Shown: positions 1 through 5,943, counted from the first letter of the stretch. The stretch is DNA of 8,067 bases from Candidatus Faecousia faecipullorum (GCA_018710805.1 DVJG01000041.1:1-8067); one strand, 5' to 3'. The notes: generated by a model from the sequence alone, not told the origin. Made by a program: numbers and translations.

Positions 1-9
1 CAAAACTTC

Positions 10-209
10 ATGCAGCATTACATTCTTGCACCACGATGAATGAAAACGAAGTGCAATAACCTGCTGCGTATGGTAAAATAAATATGCACGGCATAAGATC
101 GGCCTTTTTTGCTGCTACGAGCGCGCGCGCAAAACTGGTTTTGCTCTCCTGTTGAACCACAAATTGTTCCAGCCTAATGGCATCAAGGACGTATAGCAAA
201 ATAATTGCT
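10..209 (+). ncRNA. Candidate bridge RNA of the IS110 element
   Basis: This 5' non-coding stretch folds into several hairpins. The largest has a base stem, GCAGCA 12-17 with TGCTGC 62-67, extended by 10-11 with 68-69. Next is an asymmetric internal loop (18-25 and 57-61), then an upper stem, TTGCAC 26-31 with GTGCAA 51-56, closing a 19-nt loop. Further hairpins are TATGC/GCATA (83-95), GCAAAA/TTTTGC (129-144), CTG-GAAC/GTTC-CAG (149-172) and AGCAA/TTGCT (195-209). IS110-family bridge RNAs are known to use internal loops within stem-loops as target- and donor-binding guides. Assigning this region to such an RNA is inference from position and fold. The ends of the transcript and its promoter cannot be read, and the 5' end may lie before the window. 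Confidence 0.42.
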
Positions 210-254
210 TTTAGGAGAGTGCGCCGTGACAACTTTTATAAGGAGTGTAGTGTT

Positions 255-1478
255 ATGGAAGTTGTCTATCGGTGTTGTTGTGGGATTGATGTGCATAAGA
301 AAGTCATCGTAGCCTGCTTGGTCAATGGCGGAGGGCAGGAACTGCGGGAGTTCGGCACAACTACAAGCGAAATTAAATCCCTGGCAAATTGGCTCACAGA
401 ATCAGGCTGTGAGATGATAGCCATGGAGAGCACAGGCGTATTTTGGAAACCACTGTACAATTTGTTCGAGTTAATGGATTTGAATGCTATCATTGTGAAT
501 GCTGCTCACATGAAAGCGTTGCCAGGACGTAAGACCGATGTAAAGGATGCAGAATGGATTGCGGATTTGCTGCGTCATGGTCTGCTGAAAGCCAGTTATA
601 TTCCAGGCCGGGAACAGCGGGAACTGCGCGAAATTACACGCTACCGCAAAAGTCTGACTGAGGAACGCTGCCGGGAAGTAAACCGTCTGCAAAAGATTCT
701 GGAAGGTGCAAATATCAAACTGGATTCCGTGGTGAAGGATATCACAGGCAAGAGCGCCCGCAAACTTCTTCAGCGGATCATTGACGATGACATTCCGGAT
801 AGTGAGGAAGTATCCAAGCTGGTGCACGGCCGGATGCGTCCAAAGCTGGATCAAATCGTTGCTTCAATCGAAGGAATTACGACTCCGTTGCAGAGAAAAC
901 TGCTGGCACAGATCATCGACCATATCGATGATTTGAACCGTCGGATTAGTGAATTGGATAAGCTGGTGCAGGAATACATGACGGAATATGTAGCAGCAAT
1001 CGAAGCGATAGATGAAATTCCAGGTATTGCCAGACGTAGTGCTGAGGTGATTCTGGCTGAAATTGGAACGGACATGAGCAGATTCCCCAGTGCGGCACAT
1101 CTTTGTTCCTGGGCTGGTGTCTGCCCCGGTAACTACCAGAGTGCAGGCAGACGAAAACATGGTAAGACGACGAAAGGAAATAAGGCGCTCAAAACAATTC
1201 TGACACAATGTGCAAAGTCTGCAAAAACCGTAAAGAGTTCTTATTTCTCGGTACAGTACCAGCGAATCGCCGCCAGACGTGGAAAGAATCGAGCCACACT
1301 TGCAGTTGCTCATTCCATGCTGATCGCTATATACCACATTCTTAAAAACAAGACTGCTTTCCATGACCTTGGTTCTGACTACTACGATGCCTTTAACCGT
1401 GACAGAAAGATAAACAGTTACCTTAAACGACTGAAATCACTTGGGTGGGAACCTGATGCCATACCAAGCTCTGCCTGA
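255..1478 (+). CDS. IS110-family transposase (DEDD/Ser recombinase), 407 aa
   Basis: The protein catalyses excision and insertion of the element, guided by the bridge RNA. The N-terminal RuvC-like DEDD domain shows GIDVHKK (Asp12), AMESTG (Glu58) and KTDVKDAEW (Asp95, Asp98). A helical linker, probably coiled coil, spans about 120-245. The C-terminal Transposase_20 domain starts near residue 250 (IDEIPGI) and carries GNYQSAG with the likely nucleophile Ser296. All expected catalytic residues are present and the length is normal, so the gene looks intact. The start at 255 is chosen because AAGGAG (240-245) sits nine bases upstream. An in-frame ATG at 177 lacks such a site and would add 26 residues before the conserved domain. 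The gene runs opposite to guaB and head-on to the replication fork coming from the origin in this window. Subgroup assignment is uncertain. Confidence 0.93.
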   Translation: MEVVYRCCCGIDVHKKVIVACLVNGGGQELREFGTTTSEIKSLANWLTESGCEMIAMESTGVFWKPLYNLFELMDLNAIIVNAAHMKALPGRKTDVKDAEWIADLLRHGLLKASYIPGREQRELREITRYRKSLTEERCREVNRLQKILEGANIKLDSVVKDITGKSARKLLQRIIDDDIPDSEEVSKLVHGRMRPKLDQIVASIEGITTPLQRKLLAQIIDHIDDLNRRISELDKLVQEYMTEYVAAIEAIDEIPGIARRSAEVILAEIGTDMSRFPSAAHLCSWAGVCPGNYQSAGRRKHGKTTKGNKALKTILTQCAKSAKTVKSSYFSVQYQRIAARRGKNRATLAVAHSMLIAIYHILKNKTAFHDLGSDYYDAFNRDRKINSYLKRLKSLGWEPDAIPSSA

Positions 1479-1479
1479 G

Positions 1480-1498
1480 TGCGCTATTTCATAGCGCA
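1480..1498 (+). repeat. Perfect hairpin in the IS right end
   Basis: TGCGCTAT and ATAGCGCA form an 8-bp stem with the 3-nt loop TTC, starting two bases after the transposase stop codon. No T-run follows, so it is not a standard terminator. Its 3' half, GCGCAA (1494-1499), can also pair with TTGCGC (1527-1532), giving an alternative larger fold. It may shape the right end of the element or protect the transcript. The function is not known. Confidence 0.6.
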
Positions 1499-1558
1499 AG
1501 CGGCCTGCCGAAAGGTGGGAGGTGTTTTGCGCTCTTTTGAGGGTTACGTTTTCATAAC

Positions 1559-1587
1559 AAAAGGGAGAGGCAAGCCTCTCCCTTTTT
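1559..1587 (-). terminator. Intrinsic terminator of guaB, usable in both directions
   Basis: GGGAGAGGC (1563-1571) and GCCTCTCCC (1574-1582) form a strong GC-rich stem, best read as 8 bp around a CAAG tetraloop. It is flanked by AAAA (1559-1562) and TTTTT (1583-1587). On the minus strand it begins five bases after the guaB stop codon and ends in TTTT, as expected for Rho-independent termination. On the plus strand the TTTTT also lets it stop transcripts leaving the IS element, which insulates guaB from antisense reading. Confidence 0.88.
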
Positions 1588-1591
1588 CTTT

Positions 1592-3097
1592 TTACTTTCC
1601 TCCGGTGGCAGAGCGGAGGGTGACGTCATGGGCGCCGCCTTCCACAATGGACACGCTGGACACCAGGGTCAGCTTGGCATCCCGCTGGAGGTCCGGGATG
1701 TTGATTACGCCAACGTTGCACATGGTGGACTTGACCTTGTACATGGAGGCTTCCACGTTGTCGTGGAGAGCGCCTGCGTAGGTGACGTAGGAATCAACGC
1801 CTTCCTCGAAGCTCAGCTTGGCGGCGCCGCCCAGGTCGTAGCGCTGCCAGTTCCGGGCCCGGTTGGAGCCTTCGCCCCAGTACTCCTTCATATAAGCGCC
1901 GTTTACCATAATCTTATTGGTGGGGGACTCGTCGAACCGGGCGAAGTAGCGGCCCAGCATCAGGAAGTCCGCACCCATGGCTAGAGCCAGGGTCATGTGG
2001 TAGTCGTGGACAATGCCGCCGTCGGAGCAGATGGGCACATAAATGCCGGTCTCCTTGAAGTACTGGTCCCGGGCTGCGGCAACCTCAATCAGGGCCGTTG
2101 CCTGACCCCGGCCGATGCCCTTGGTCTCCCGGGTGATGCAGATGGAGCCGCCGCCGATGCCCACCTTCACGAAGTCCGCGCCGGCCTCGGCCAGGAACCG
2201 GAAGCCGTCCTTATCAACCACGTTGCCTGCGCCGATCTTCACCTTGTCGCCGTAGTGCTCCCGGACCCAGGCAATGGTCTTGGCCTGCCAACAGGTATAG
2301 CCCTCGGAGGAGTCAATGACCAGCACGTCCGCTCCCGCTTCCAGCAGGGCGGGAATTCTCTGGGCGTAGTCCCGGGAGTTGATGCCGGCACCTACCAGGT
2401 AGCGCTTCTTGTCGTCCAGCAGTTCCAGAGGGCTTTCCTTGTGGGAGGTGTAGTCCTTCCGGAAGACGAAGTACATCAGGTGGTCATCGTCGTCCACAAT
2501 GGGCAGGGAGTTGAGCTTGTGCTCCCAGATAATGTCGTTGGCCTCCTTCAGCGTGGTGGCCTTGGGAGCGGTGATGAGCTTACTGCGGGGGGTCATGAAC
2601 TCCGTGACCTTCACGGAGGGCTCCATCCGGGAGACACGATAGTCCCGGCTGGTGACAATGCCCAGGAGCTTACCGTTGCAGGTGCCGTCTTCGGTGACCG
2701 CAATGGTGGAGAAGCCGTTCTTCTCTTTCAGGGCCAGCACGTCGGAAAGGGTGGCGTCGGGGGTCAGGTTGGAGGCGGAGGTGACAAAGCCTGCCTTGTA
2801 GCCCTTGACCTTTGCCACCATGGCGGCCTGGCTCTCAATGGTCTGGGAGCCGAAAATAAAGCTGATGCCGCCCTCCTTTGCCAGGGCGATGGCCAGGGTG
2901 TCGTTGGAGACGGACTGCATGACGGCGGAGGTCAGAGGCACGTTCAGGGAAATGGCGGGTTCCTCAAAGCCCTTGCGGTACTTGACCAGAGGGGTTTTGA
3001 GACTCACATTGTCGGGAATGCACTCCTCAGACGTATATCCCGGAATGAGCAGATACTCGCTGAAGGTGTGGCTGGGTTCCGAATAGTAGTATGCCAT
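1592..3097 (-). CDS. guaB: Inosine-5'-monophosphate dehydrogenase, 501 aa
   Basis: This enzyme converts IMP to XMP with NAD+, the committed step of guanine nucleotide synthesis, in the cytoplasm. The TIM-barrel catalytic domain is interrupted by a CBS (Bateman) pair at roughly 106-215. Visible motifs are IDSSEG (261-266), GAGN (289-292), the catalytic loop GIGGGSICITRE with Cys320, the phosphate-binding SDGG (358-361), LGRYFA (381-386) and the flap dyad Arg419-Tyr420 in NWQRYD. Length is typical for a CBS-containing IMPDH. The ATG at 3097 is preceded by AGGAGG at the usual spacing. The LGRYFARFDESP and NWQRYDLGG wording departs from the common bacterial form and resembles the Tritrichomonas foetus enzyme as I recall it. 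The gene follows yitT on the same strand after 131 bp and ends in a strong terminator. No purine riboswitch is recognisable upstream. Confidence 0.96.
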   Translation of the reverse strand: MAYYYSEPSHTFSEYLLIPGYTSEECIPDNVSLKTPLVKYRKGFEEPAISLNVPLTSAVMQSVSNDTLAIALAKEGGISFIFGSQTIESQAAMVAKVKGYKAGFVTSASNLTPDATLSDVLALKEKNGFSTIAVTEDGTCNGKLLGIVTSRDYRVSRMEPSVKVTEFMTPRSKLITAPKATTLKEANDIIWEHKLNSLPIVDDDDHLMYFVFRKDYTSHKESPLELLDDKKRYLVGAGINSRDYAQRIPALLEAGADVLVIDSSEGYTCWQAKTIAWVREHYGDKVKIGAGNVVDKDGFRFLAEAGADFVKVGIGGGSICITRETKGIGRGQATALIEVAAARDQYFKETGIYVPICSDGGIVHDYHMTLALAMGADFLMLGRYFARFDESPTNKIMVNGAYMKEYWGEGSNRARNWQRYDLGGAAKLSFEEGVDSYVTYAGALHDNVEASMYKVKSTMCNVGVINIPDLQRDAKLTLVSSVSIVEGGAHDVTLRSATGGK

Positions 3098-3228
3098 TTG
3101 TTTTCCTCCTGATTTTTATATAGTTTGAGCGGATGAATCCGATTTTGACTTTTTTTCTCTGTCGAATAATCTCCGACAGACCTATGGGGAAAAAGGTGGT
3201 AAAGTATTCCCGGACCCTCATTGGACCA
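3098..3228 (-). promoter_or_regulatory. guaB leader with a 7-bp dyad
   Basis: This 131-bp gap between yitT and guaB holds the guaB ribosome binding site AGGAGG and, at 3158-3180, a perfect dyad TCTGTCG / CGACAGA with a 9-nt spacer. On the minus strand the dyad is followed by an A-run rather than T's, so it is not an intrinsic terminator. An AT-rich stretch (TATATAAAAA on the minus strand, about 3113-3122) resembles a -10 box but sits too close to the ribosome binding site to leave a usable leader. I see no convincing guaB promoter, so guaB may be read through from the yitT promoter. The dyad could be an operator or an RNA hairpin. Confidence 0.45.
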
Positions 3229-4149
3229 TTACAGGGTCTGACCGTCGCCGGAATCCAGCACCTCGGGGACTTTCTTGCCATCGGAATCCAAATGCTTGAA
3301 GTTTCCGAGAATTTCGCTGACCGGGTGGACAATGGCGAAGGTGTGGGGGTAGTTGCGGACGATCCGGGTCACAGAGGCCTCCTGGGTCTTGTTGACCACG
3401 CACAGAAGCACGCTGGTCTCCTTGCCCTTGTACATTCCCTTGGCGGGAATCATGGTGGTGGTGTGGTGGAGCTTTTCGATGAGCTCCTTGGAAACTTCCG
3501 TGGGGTGGTCGGTGATGATCTCAAAGGAGATGGCCTCCCGGCCGGACTTCATGAGCCGGTCTCCCACGGTGGTGGACATGAAGGTGTAGAGAATGCACAA
3601 AATCACAGGCTCCATCTGGTAGCCGTAGACAAAGTAGCTGCAGATGGCAATGGCGGCGTTGATGATGAAGCTCATGCCGAAGAAGGGACGGTCCGGATGA
3701 TGCTTGTGAATGGCGGCGGAGATGAAATCCGTACCCCCGGTGTAGGCGCTGGCCTTCACCAGCACGGAGTAGACAAAGCCCTGGATGACACCGGCCACCA
3801 TGGGCCCCAGAATTTTTGAGGTGCCATTTTCCGTAGAGTAGGCAAAGGCGGTGATATCGATGTTCTCTAAAATCAGAAGTCCCACGGAGAAGGTGACCAC
3901 ATAGACCATGCTCCGGATGGCCAGGGGACGGCTCACGTCGAAGAAGCACCACAGGGCCAGAGGCACGTTGATAAGCAGGCTCAGATAGCCCACGCTGATG
4001 CCGCTGAGGTACTGGATCATGGTGCAGATGCCGTTGAGACCCGCCGGAGCGAACTGGTTGGGAAAGACAAAAAGCTCGTAGTTCACGGCGGCAATCAGAG
4101 CCAGCAGTCCGATGGCAAAATAGGTCCAGACCTTCTTAGTTGTCCGCAT
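3229..4149 (-). CDS. YitT family membrane protein with C-terminal DUF2179 domain, 306 aa
   Basis: This is an integral membrane protein of the YitT family (DUF161 plus DUF2179), whose biochemical role is not established. Hydrophobic segments lie near residues 8-28, 52-72, 80-97, 115-133, 155-175 and 178-195. They are followed by a soluble domain at about 205-290 (AISFEIITDHP, TTMIPAKGMYKGKE, VVNKTQEASVTRIV), typical of the DUF2179 module. The conserved family patches APAGLNGI (34-41) and TGGTDF (137-142) are present. The ATG at 4149 is preferred because GGAGG (4158-4162) lies eight bases upstream. A TTG at 4164 in the same frame overlaps that site and is unlikely to be used. The gene is divergent from dnaA and has its own near-consensus promoter with a dyad at the predicted start site. 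Family assignment is firm, function is not. Confidence 0.88.
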   Translation of the reverse strand: MRTTKKVWTYFAIGLLALIAAVNYELFVFPNQFAPAGLNGICTMIQYLSGISVGYLSLLINVPLALWCFFDVSRPLAIRSMVYVVTFSVGLLILENIDITAFAYSTENGTSKILGPMVAGVIQGFVYSVLVKASAYTGGTDFISAAIHKHHPDRPFFGMSFIINAAIAICSYFVYGYQMEPVILCILYTFMSTTVGDRLMKSGREAISFEIITDHPTEVSKELIEKLHHTTTMIPAKGMYKGKETSVLLCVVNKTQEASVTRIVRNYPHTFAIVHPVSEILGNFKHLDSDGKKVPEVLDSGDGQTL

Positions 4150-4170
4150 TTTAGAATCCTCCAATTTGCT

Positions 4171-4199
4171 GATGGAAAATCCCTTTTGGAATTTCCATC
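4171..4199 (-). promoter_or_regulatory. Inverted repeat over the yitT transcription start (possible operator)
   Basis: GATGGAAAATCC (4171-4182) and GGAATTTCCATC (4188-4199) are 12-bp arms with one mismatch and a 5-nt spacer. The dyad directly abuts the -10 box and covers the predicted start site near 4193, which is where a repressor would block initiation. If transcribed, part of it could also fold at the 5' end of the mRNA. The binding protein, if any, is not identifiable from this window. Confidence 0.55.
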
Positions 4200-4228
4200 A
4201 TTCTAGCATAGGTTTTTCATGGGGTCAA
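4200..4228 (-). promoter_or_regulatory. Promoter of yitT (extended -10)
   Basis: On the minus strand there is TTGACC (-35, 4223-4228), a 17-bp spacer and TAGAAT (-10, 4200-4205), with TGC immediately before the -10 forming an extended -10. Each hexamer matches the sigma-A consensus in five of six positions. The predicted start of transcription is near 4193, about 44 bases before the yitT start codon. Confidence 0.78.
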
Positions 4229-4279
4229 GGAGCGGTTTTAACGAATTTTTCTGCCCCTTTCTGACAAAAACCTATCACT

Positions 4280-4288
4280 TGTGGATAA
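4280..4288 (-). promoter_or_regulatory. DnaA box, perfect TTATCCACA
   Basis: TGTGGATAA on the plus strand is TTATCCACA on the minus strand, the consensus DnaA binding site. It lies about 110 bp upstream of the dnaA -35 box, so it could serve both origin architecture and autoregulation of dnaA. Confidence 0.85.
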
Positions 4289-4400
4289 GCCCCTCCGGGG
4301 AAAAAATCACCGCCTTCCGCCCTCTGCGGATTGGGAAAAAAAGAGCCCTGATTTTCAGTAAAAATCTACAGGAAATACTGAGAAGTTAACCAAAATACCC

Positions 4401-4429
4401 TTGAGTTTTCTGGTGAAATATGATAAAAT
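4401..4429 (+). promoter_or_regulatory. Promoter of dnaA
   Basis: TTGAGT (-35, 4401-4406), a 17-bp spacer and TAAAAT (-10, 4424-4429), with TG at 4421-4422 giving an extended -10. The predicted start of transcription is near 4436, leaving a leader of about 73 nt before the ATG at 4510. Because this promoter overlaps the in-frame ATG at 4420, it argues strongly against that upstream start. Confidence 0.75.
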
Positions 4430-4447
4430 TTAGTGTGATAGATTATG

Positions 4448-4480
4448 CCCGGAACCACGGTCTTTACGCCTTTCTCCGGG
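4448..4480 (+). promoter_or_regulatory. Hairpin in the dnaA mRNA leader
   Basis: CCCGGA (4448-4453) and TCCGGG (4475-4480) can form a 6-bp GC-rich stem with a 21-nt loop within the predicted dnaA leader. It ends 15 bases before the ribosome binding site AAAGGAG (4496-4502), which stays single-stranded. It may influence mRNA stability. No known leader family is recognised. Confidence 0.35.
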
Positions 4481-4509
4481 ACAAACAGAAAAAAGAAAGG
4501 AGCCGCCAT

Positions 4510-5823
4510 ATGTATTCATCCGCCTATGTCTGGGCCAAGGTCCTGAGCCATATGGAGGAGCGTCTGGGCGCCGTTACGGTGTCGGCCTGGTTCGACGATG
4601 CCGAGGTCGTGGAGCTCAACGAAAGCAACCTCATTCTCTATTCCCCCTCGGATTTCCGCAGGGATATTATCCGCAAGCGCTGCACCGACTACATTCAGGA
4701 CGCCCTGAAGGAGATTTTTGGTTCCGACGCGAAGCTCCTGGTTTTCGGCGACGAGGAAATGGCCCTTCGCAAAAGCAAAGGCAAATCCCCGGTGTCCATG
4801 GACTTCAATCCCCAGTTCACCTTTGAAAATTTCGTGGTGGGACCTTCCAACCGCTTTGCCCATTCCGCAGCCATTGCCGTCAGCAAGACCCCGGGCCAGG
4901 TCTACAATCCCCTTTTTATCTACGGCCCCCCCGGCGTGGGCAAGACCCATCTTCTCTACGCCATTGCCAACGGCATCCGCAAGGAAAATCCCAACGCCAA
5001 CATTGTCTATATCAAAGGCGACCAGTTCACCAATGAGCTGATCGACGCCATCAAAAACGGTAAAAACATCGAATTCCGCTCCAAATACCGGGAGGCAGAC
5101 CTGTTCCTGGTGGATGATATCCAGTTCATCGCCGGAAAGGAAAGCACCCAGGAGGAGTTCTTCCATACCTTCAACAAGCTCTACGAAGAGCACAAGCAGA
5201 TTGTCCTGACCTCCGACCGGAAGCCCGACGATATGCTCACCCTGGAAGAGCGGCTTCGCAGCCGGTTCCTCTGGGGCCTGATTGCAGACATTAACCCTCC
5301 GGACTACGAGACCAGAATGGCCATTATCAAAAACAAGGCCAAGCAGCTGGGCCTCAGTCTGGACGACGAGGTGTGCAACTACATCGCCGTGAACATCACC
5401 TCCAACGTCCGTCAGATCGAGGGCACCGTGAAGAAAATCCTGGCCTATCGGGACCTGAACAATATGCCCCTGGACCTGCCCAACGTATCCCGGGCCATTG
5501 ACGATATGTTCAAAAGCGAAGGCAACGCCCTGCCCACGCCGCCCCTTATTATCAGCCAGGTCTGCAAATTCTACAACGTGGACGAAAGCGTGCTCCGGGG
5601 CACCCAGAAAAACAAGGGCACCGCGGAAGCCAGACAGGTGGCCATGTACCTCATCCGCAAGCTCACCAACTTCTCCCTGCCCGACATCGGCAAGGAATTC
5701 TCCCGGGACCACTCCACCGTATTGTACGCCATCCGAAAAGTCGAAGTTGCCCTCAAAAACGGGGATACTGCCATGCAGAACAACATCCGGGACATTACCG
5801 CCAACATTAACTCCTGTCTGTAA
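4510..5823 (+). CDS. dnaA: Chromosomal replication initiator DnaA, 437 aa
   Basis: DnaA binds DnaA boxes, forms an ATP-dependent filament and opens the origin duplex. Domain I (about 1-75, YVWAKVLSHMEERL start) is the self-interaction and partner-binding domain. Domain II is a short linker (about 76-100). Domain III is the AAA+ ATPase with Walker A GPPGVGKT (139-146), Walker B LFLVDD with Asp202-Asp203, sensor I LTSDR (233-237), RLRSRF with the arginine finger (248-253) and sensor II NVRQIEG (299-305). Domain IV is the DNA-binding helix-turn-helix with the signature RDHSTVLYAI (399-408). The ATG at 4510 is chosen because AAAGGAG lies seven bases upstream, because family members begin at this point, and because the next upstream ATG (4420) lies inside the promoter. 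Length is normal, slightly short owing to the small linker. Confidence 0.98.
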   Translation: MYSSAYVWAKVLSHMEERLGAVTVSAWFDDAEVVELNESNLILYSPSDFRRDIIRKRCTDYIQDALKEIFGSDAKLLVFGDEEMALRKSKGKSPVSMDFNPQFTFENFVVGPSNRFAHSAAIAVSKTPGQVYNPLFIYGPPGVGKTHLLYAIANGIRKENPNANIVYIKGDQFTNELIDAIKNGKNIEFRSKYREADLFLVDDIQFIAGKESTQEEFFHTFNKLYEEHKQIVLTSDRKPDDMLTLEERLRSRFLWGLIADINPPDYETRMAIIKNKAKQLGLSLDDEVCNYIAVNITSNVRQIEGTVKKILAYRDLNNMPLDLPNVSRAIDDMFKSEGNALPTPPLIISQVCKFYNVDESVLRGTQKNKGTAEARQVAMYLIRKLTNFSLPDIGKEFSRDHSTVLYAIRKVEVALKNGDTAMQNNIRDITANINSCL

Positions 5824-5873
5824 GCCCCGGCAAAAAATGCGCCTTTATACATGGCCCCATTGTACCCTAAATT

Positions 5874-5882
5874 TTCTCCACA
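5874..5882 (+). promoter_or_regulatory. DnaA box, TTCTCCACA
   Basis: One mismatch to TTATCCACA. It is followed by the core-only inverse site TGTGGA at 5888-5893, making a small dyad TCCACA-GGGGA-TGTGGA, and by another inverse core at 5895-5900. Confidence 0.7.
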
Positions 5883-5909
5883 GGGGATGTGGAATGTGGA
5901 AATCTTTTC

Positions 5910-5918
5910 TGTGGATAA
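5910..5918 (-). promoter_or_regulatory. DnaA box, perfect TTATCCACA
   Basis: TGTGGATAA on the plus strand. It lies near the centre of the 14-bp inverted repeat and is the only perfect box in the main origin cluster, so it is the likely high-affinity anchor. Confidence 0.88.
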
Positions 5919-5934
5919 TTCGGCTTCCATTTTC

Positions 5935-5943
5935 TTCTCCACA
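5935..5943 (+). promoter_or_regulatory. DnaA box, TTCTCCACA
   Basis: One mismatch to consensus and identical to the box at 5874-5882, in the same orientation. Its 3' part belongs to the right arm of the 14-bp inverted repeat. Confidence 0.7.

Larger units (their letters stand above)
1..1541 (+). mobile_element. IS110-family insertion sequence (left end not resolved)
   Basis: The element consists of a non-coding structured left part, a DEDD-type transposase gene and a short non-coding right part. IS110-family elements encode one transposase of about 300-450 residues, usually lack classical terminal inverted repeats and carry a guide (bridge) RNA in a non-coding end. Here the longer non-coding stretch (at least 254 nt) lies before the gene and at most about 80 nt follow it, which fits the IS110 group better than the IS1111 group. 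The gene uses more AT-ending codons than the GC-rich host genes beside it, consistent with transfer. The right limit at about 1541 is a guess, based on the last IS-like structure and the host terminator that begins at 1559. The left limit is probably before base 1. Confidence 0.6.
4150..4509. other. yitT-dnaA divergent intergenic region, upstream part of a bipartite oriC
   Basis: This 360-bp gene-free region holds the yitT ribosome binding site, dyad and promoter, one perfect DnaA box (4280-4288), a small CCCC/GGGG hairpin (4290-4300), an imperfect inverted repeat TCAGTA / TACTGA (4355-4381), the dnaA promoter (4401-4429) and the dnaA leader. A DnaA box here together with the cluster after dnaA gives the bipartite arrangement known from Bacillus subtilis. 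The stretch from about 4301 to 4350 shows nothing clear. Confidence 0.6.

Noticed and set aside
83..110. Hairpin TATGC/GCATA followed by a T6 run as a terminator
   Set aside because: The stem is only 5 bp, AT-rich, and separated from the T-run by nine bases.
217..1484. GAGTGCGC repeated before and after the transposase gene (217-224 and 1477-1484)
   Set aside because: Eight bases in direct orientation, one copy overlapping the stop codon and neither at a plausible element end. Chance is likely.
1479..1781. Plus-strand frame continuing directly after the transposase stop
   Set aside because: It crosses the terminator and runs antisense into guaB, with no start signal or recognisable product.
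1997..3112. Long plus-strand open frame (371 codons) opposite guaB
   Set aside because: It lies antisense to guaB, whose protein is strongly recognisable. The frame has low-complexity Gly/Val/His-rich composition typical of a shadow of GC-rich coding DNA.
3098..3228. Guanine riboswitch before guaB
   Set aside because: The conserved purine-riboswitch core and its two kissing loops are not found on the minus strand of this gap.
3133..3819. Plus-strand open frame opposite the end of yitT
   Set aside because: It overlaps the membrane protein gene antisense and shows no family resemblance.
4420..4509. Upstream in-frame ATG that would extend DnaA by 30 residues
   Set aside because: The ATG overlaps the -10 region of the dnaA promoter and lacks a ribosome binding site, while the ATG at 4510 has a strong one and matches the family start.
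4516..5712. Long minus-strand open frame (398 codons) opposite dnaA
   Set aside because: It is a shadow of dnaA with Gly/Val/His-rich composition and no recognisable domain.
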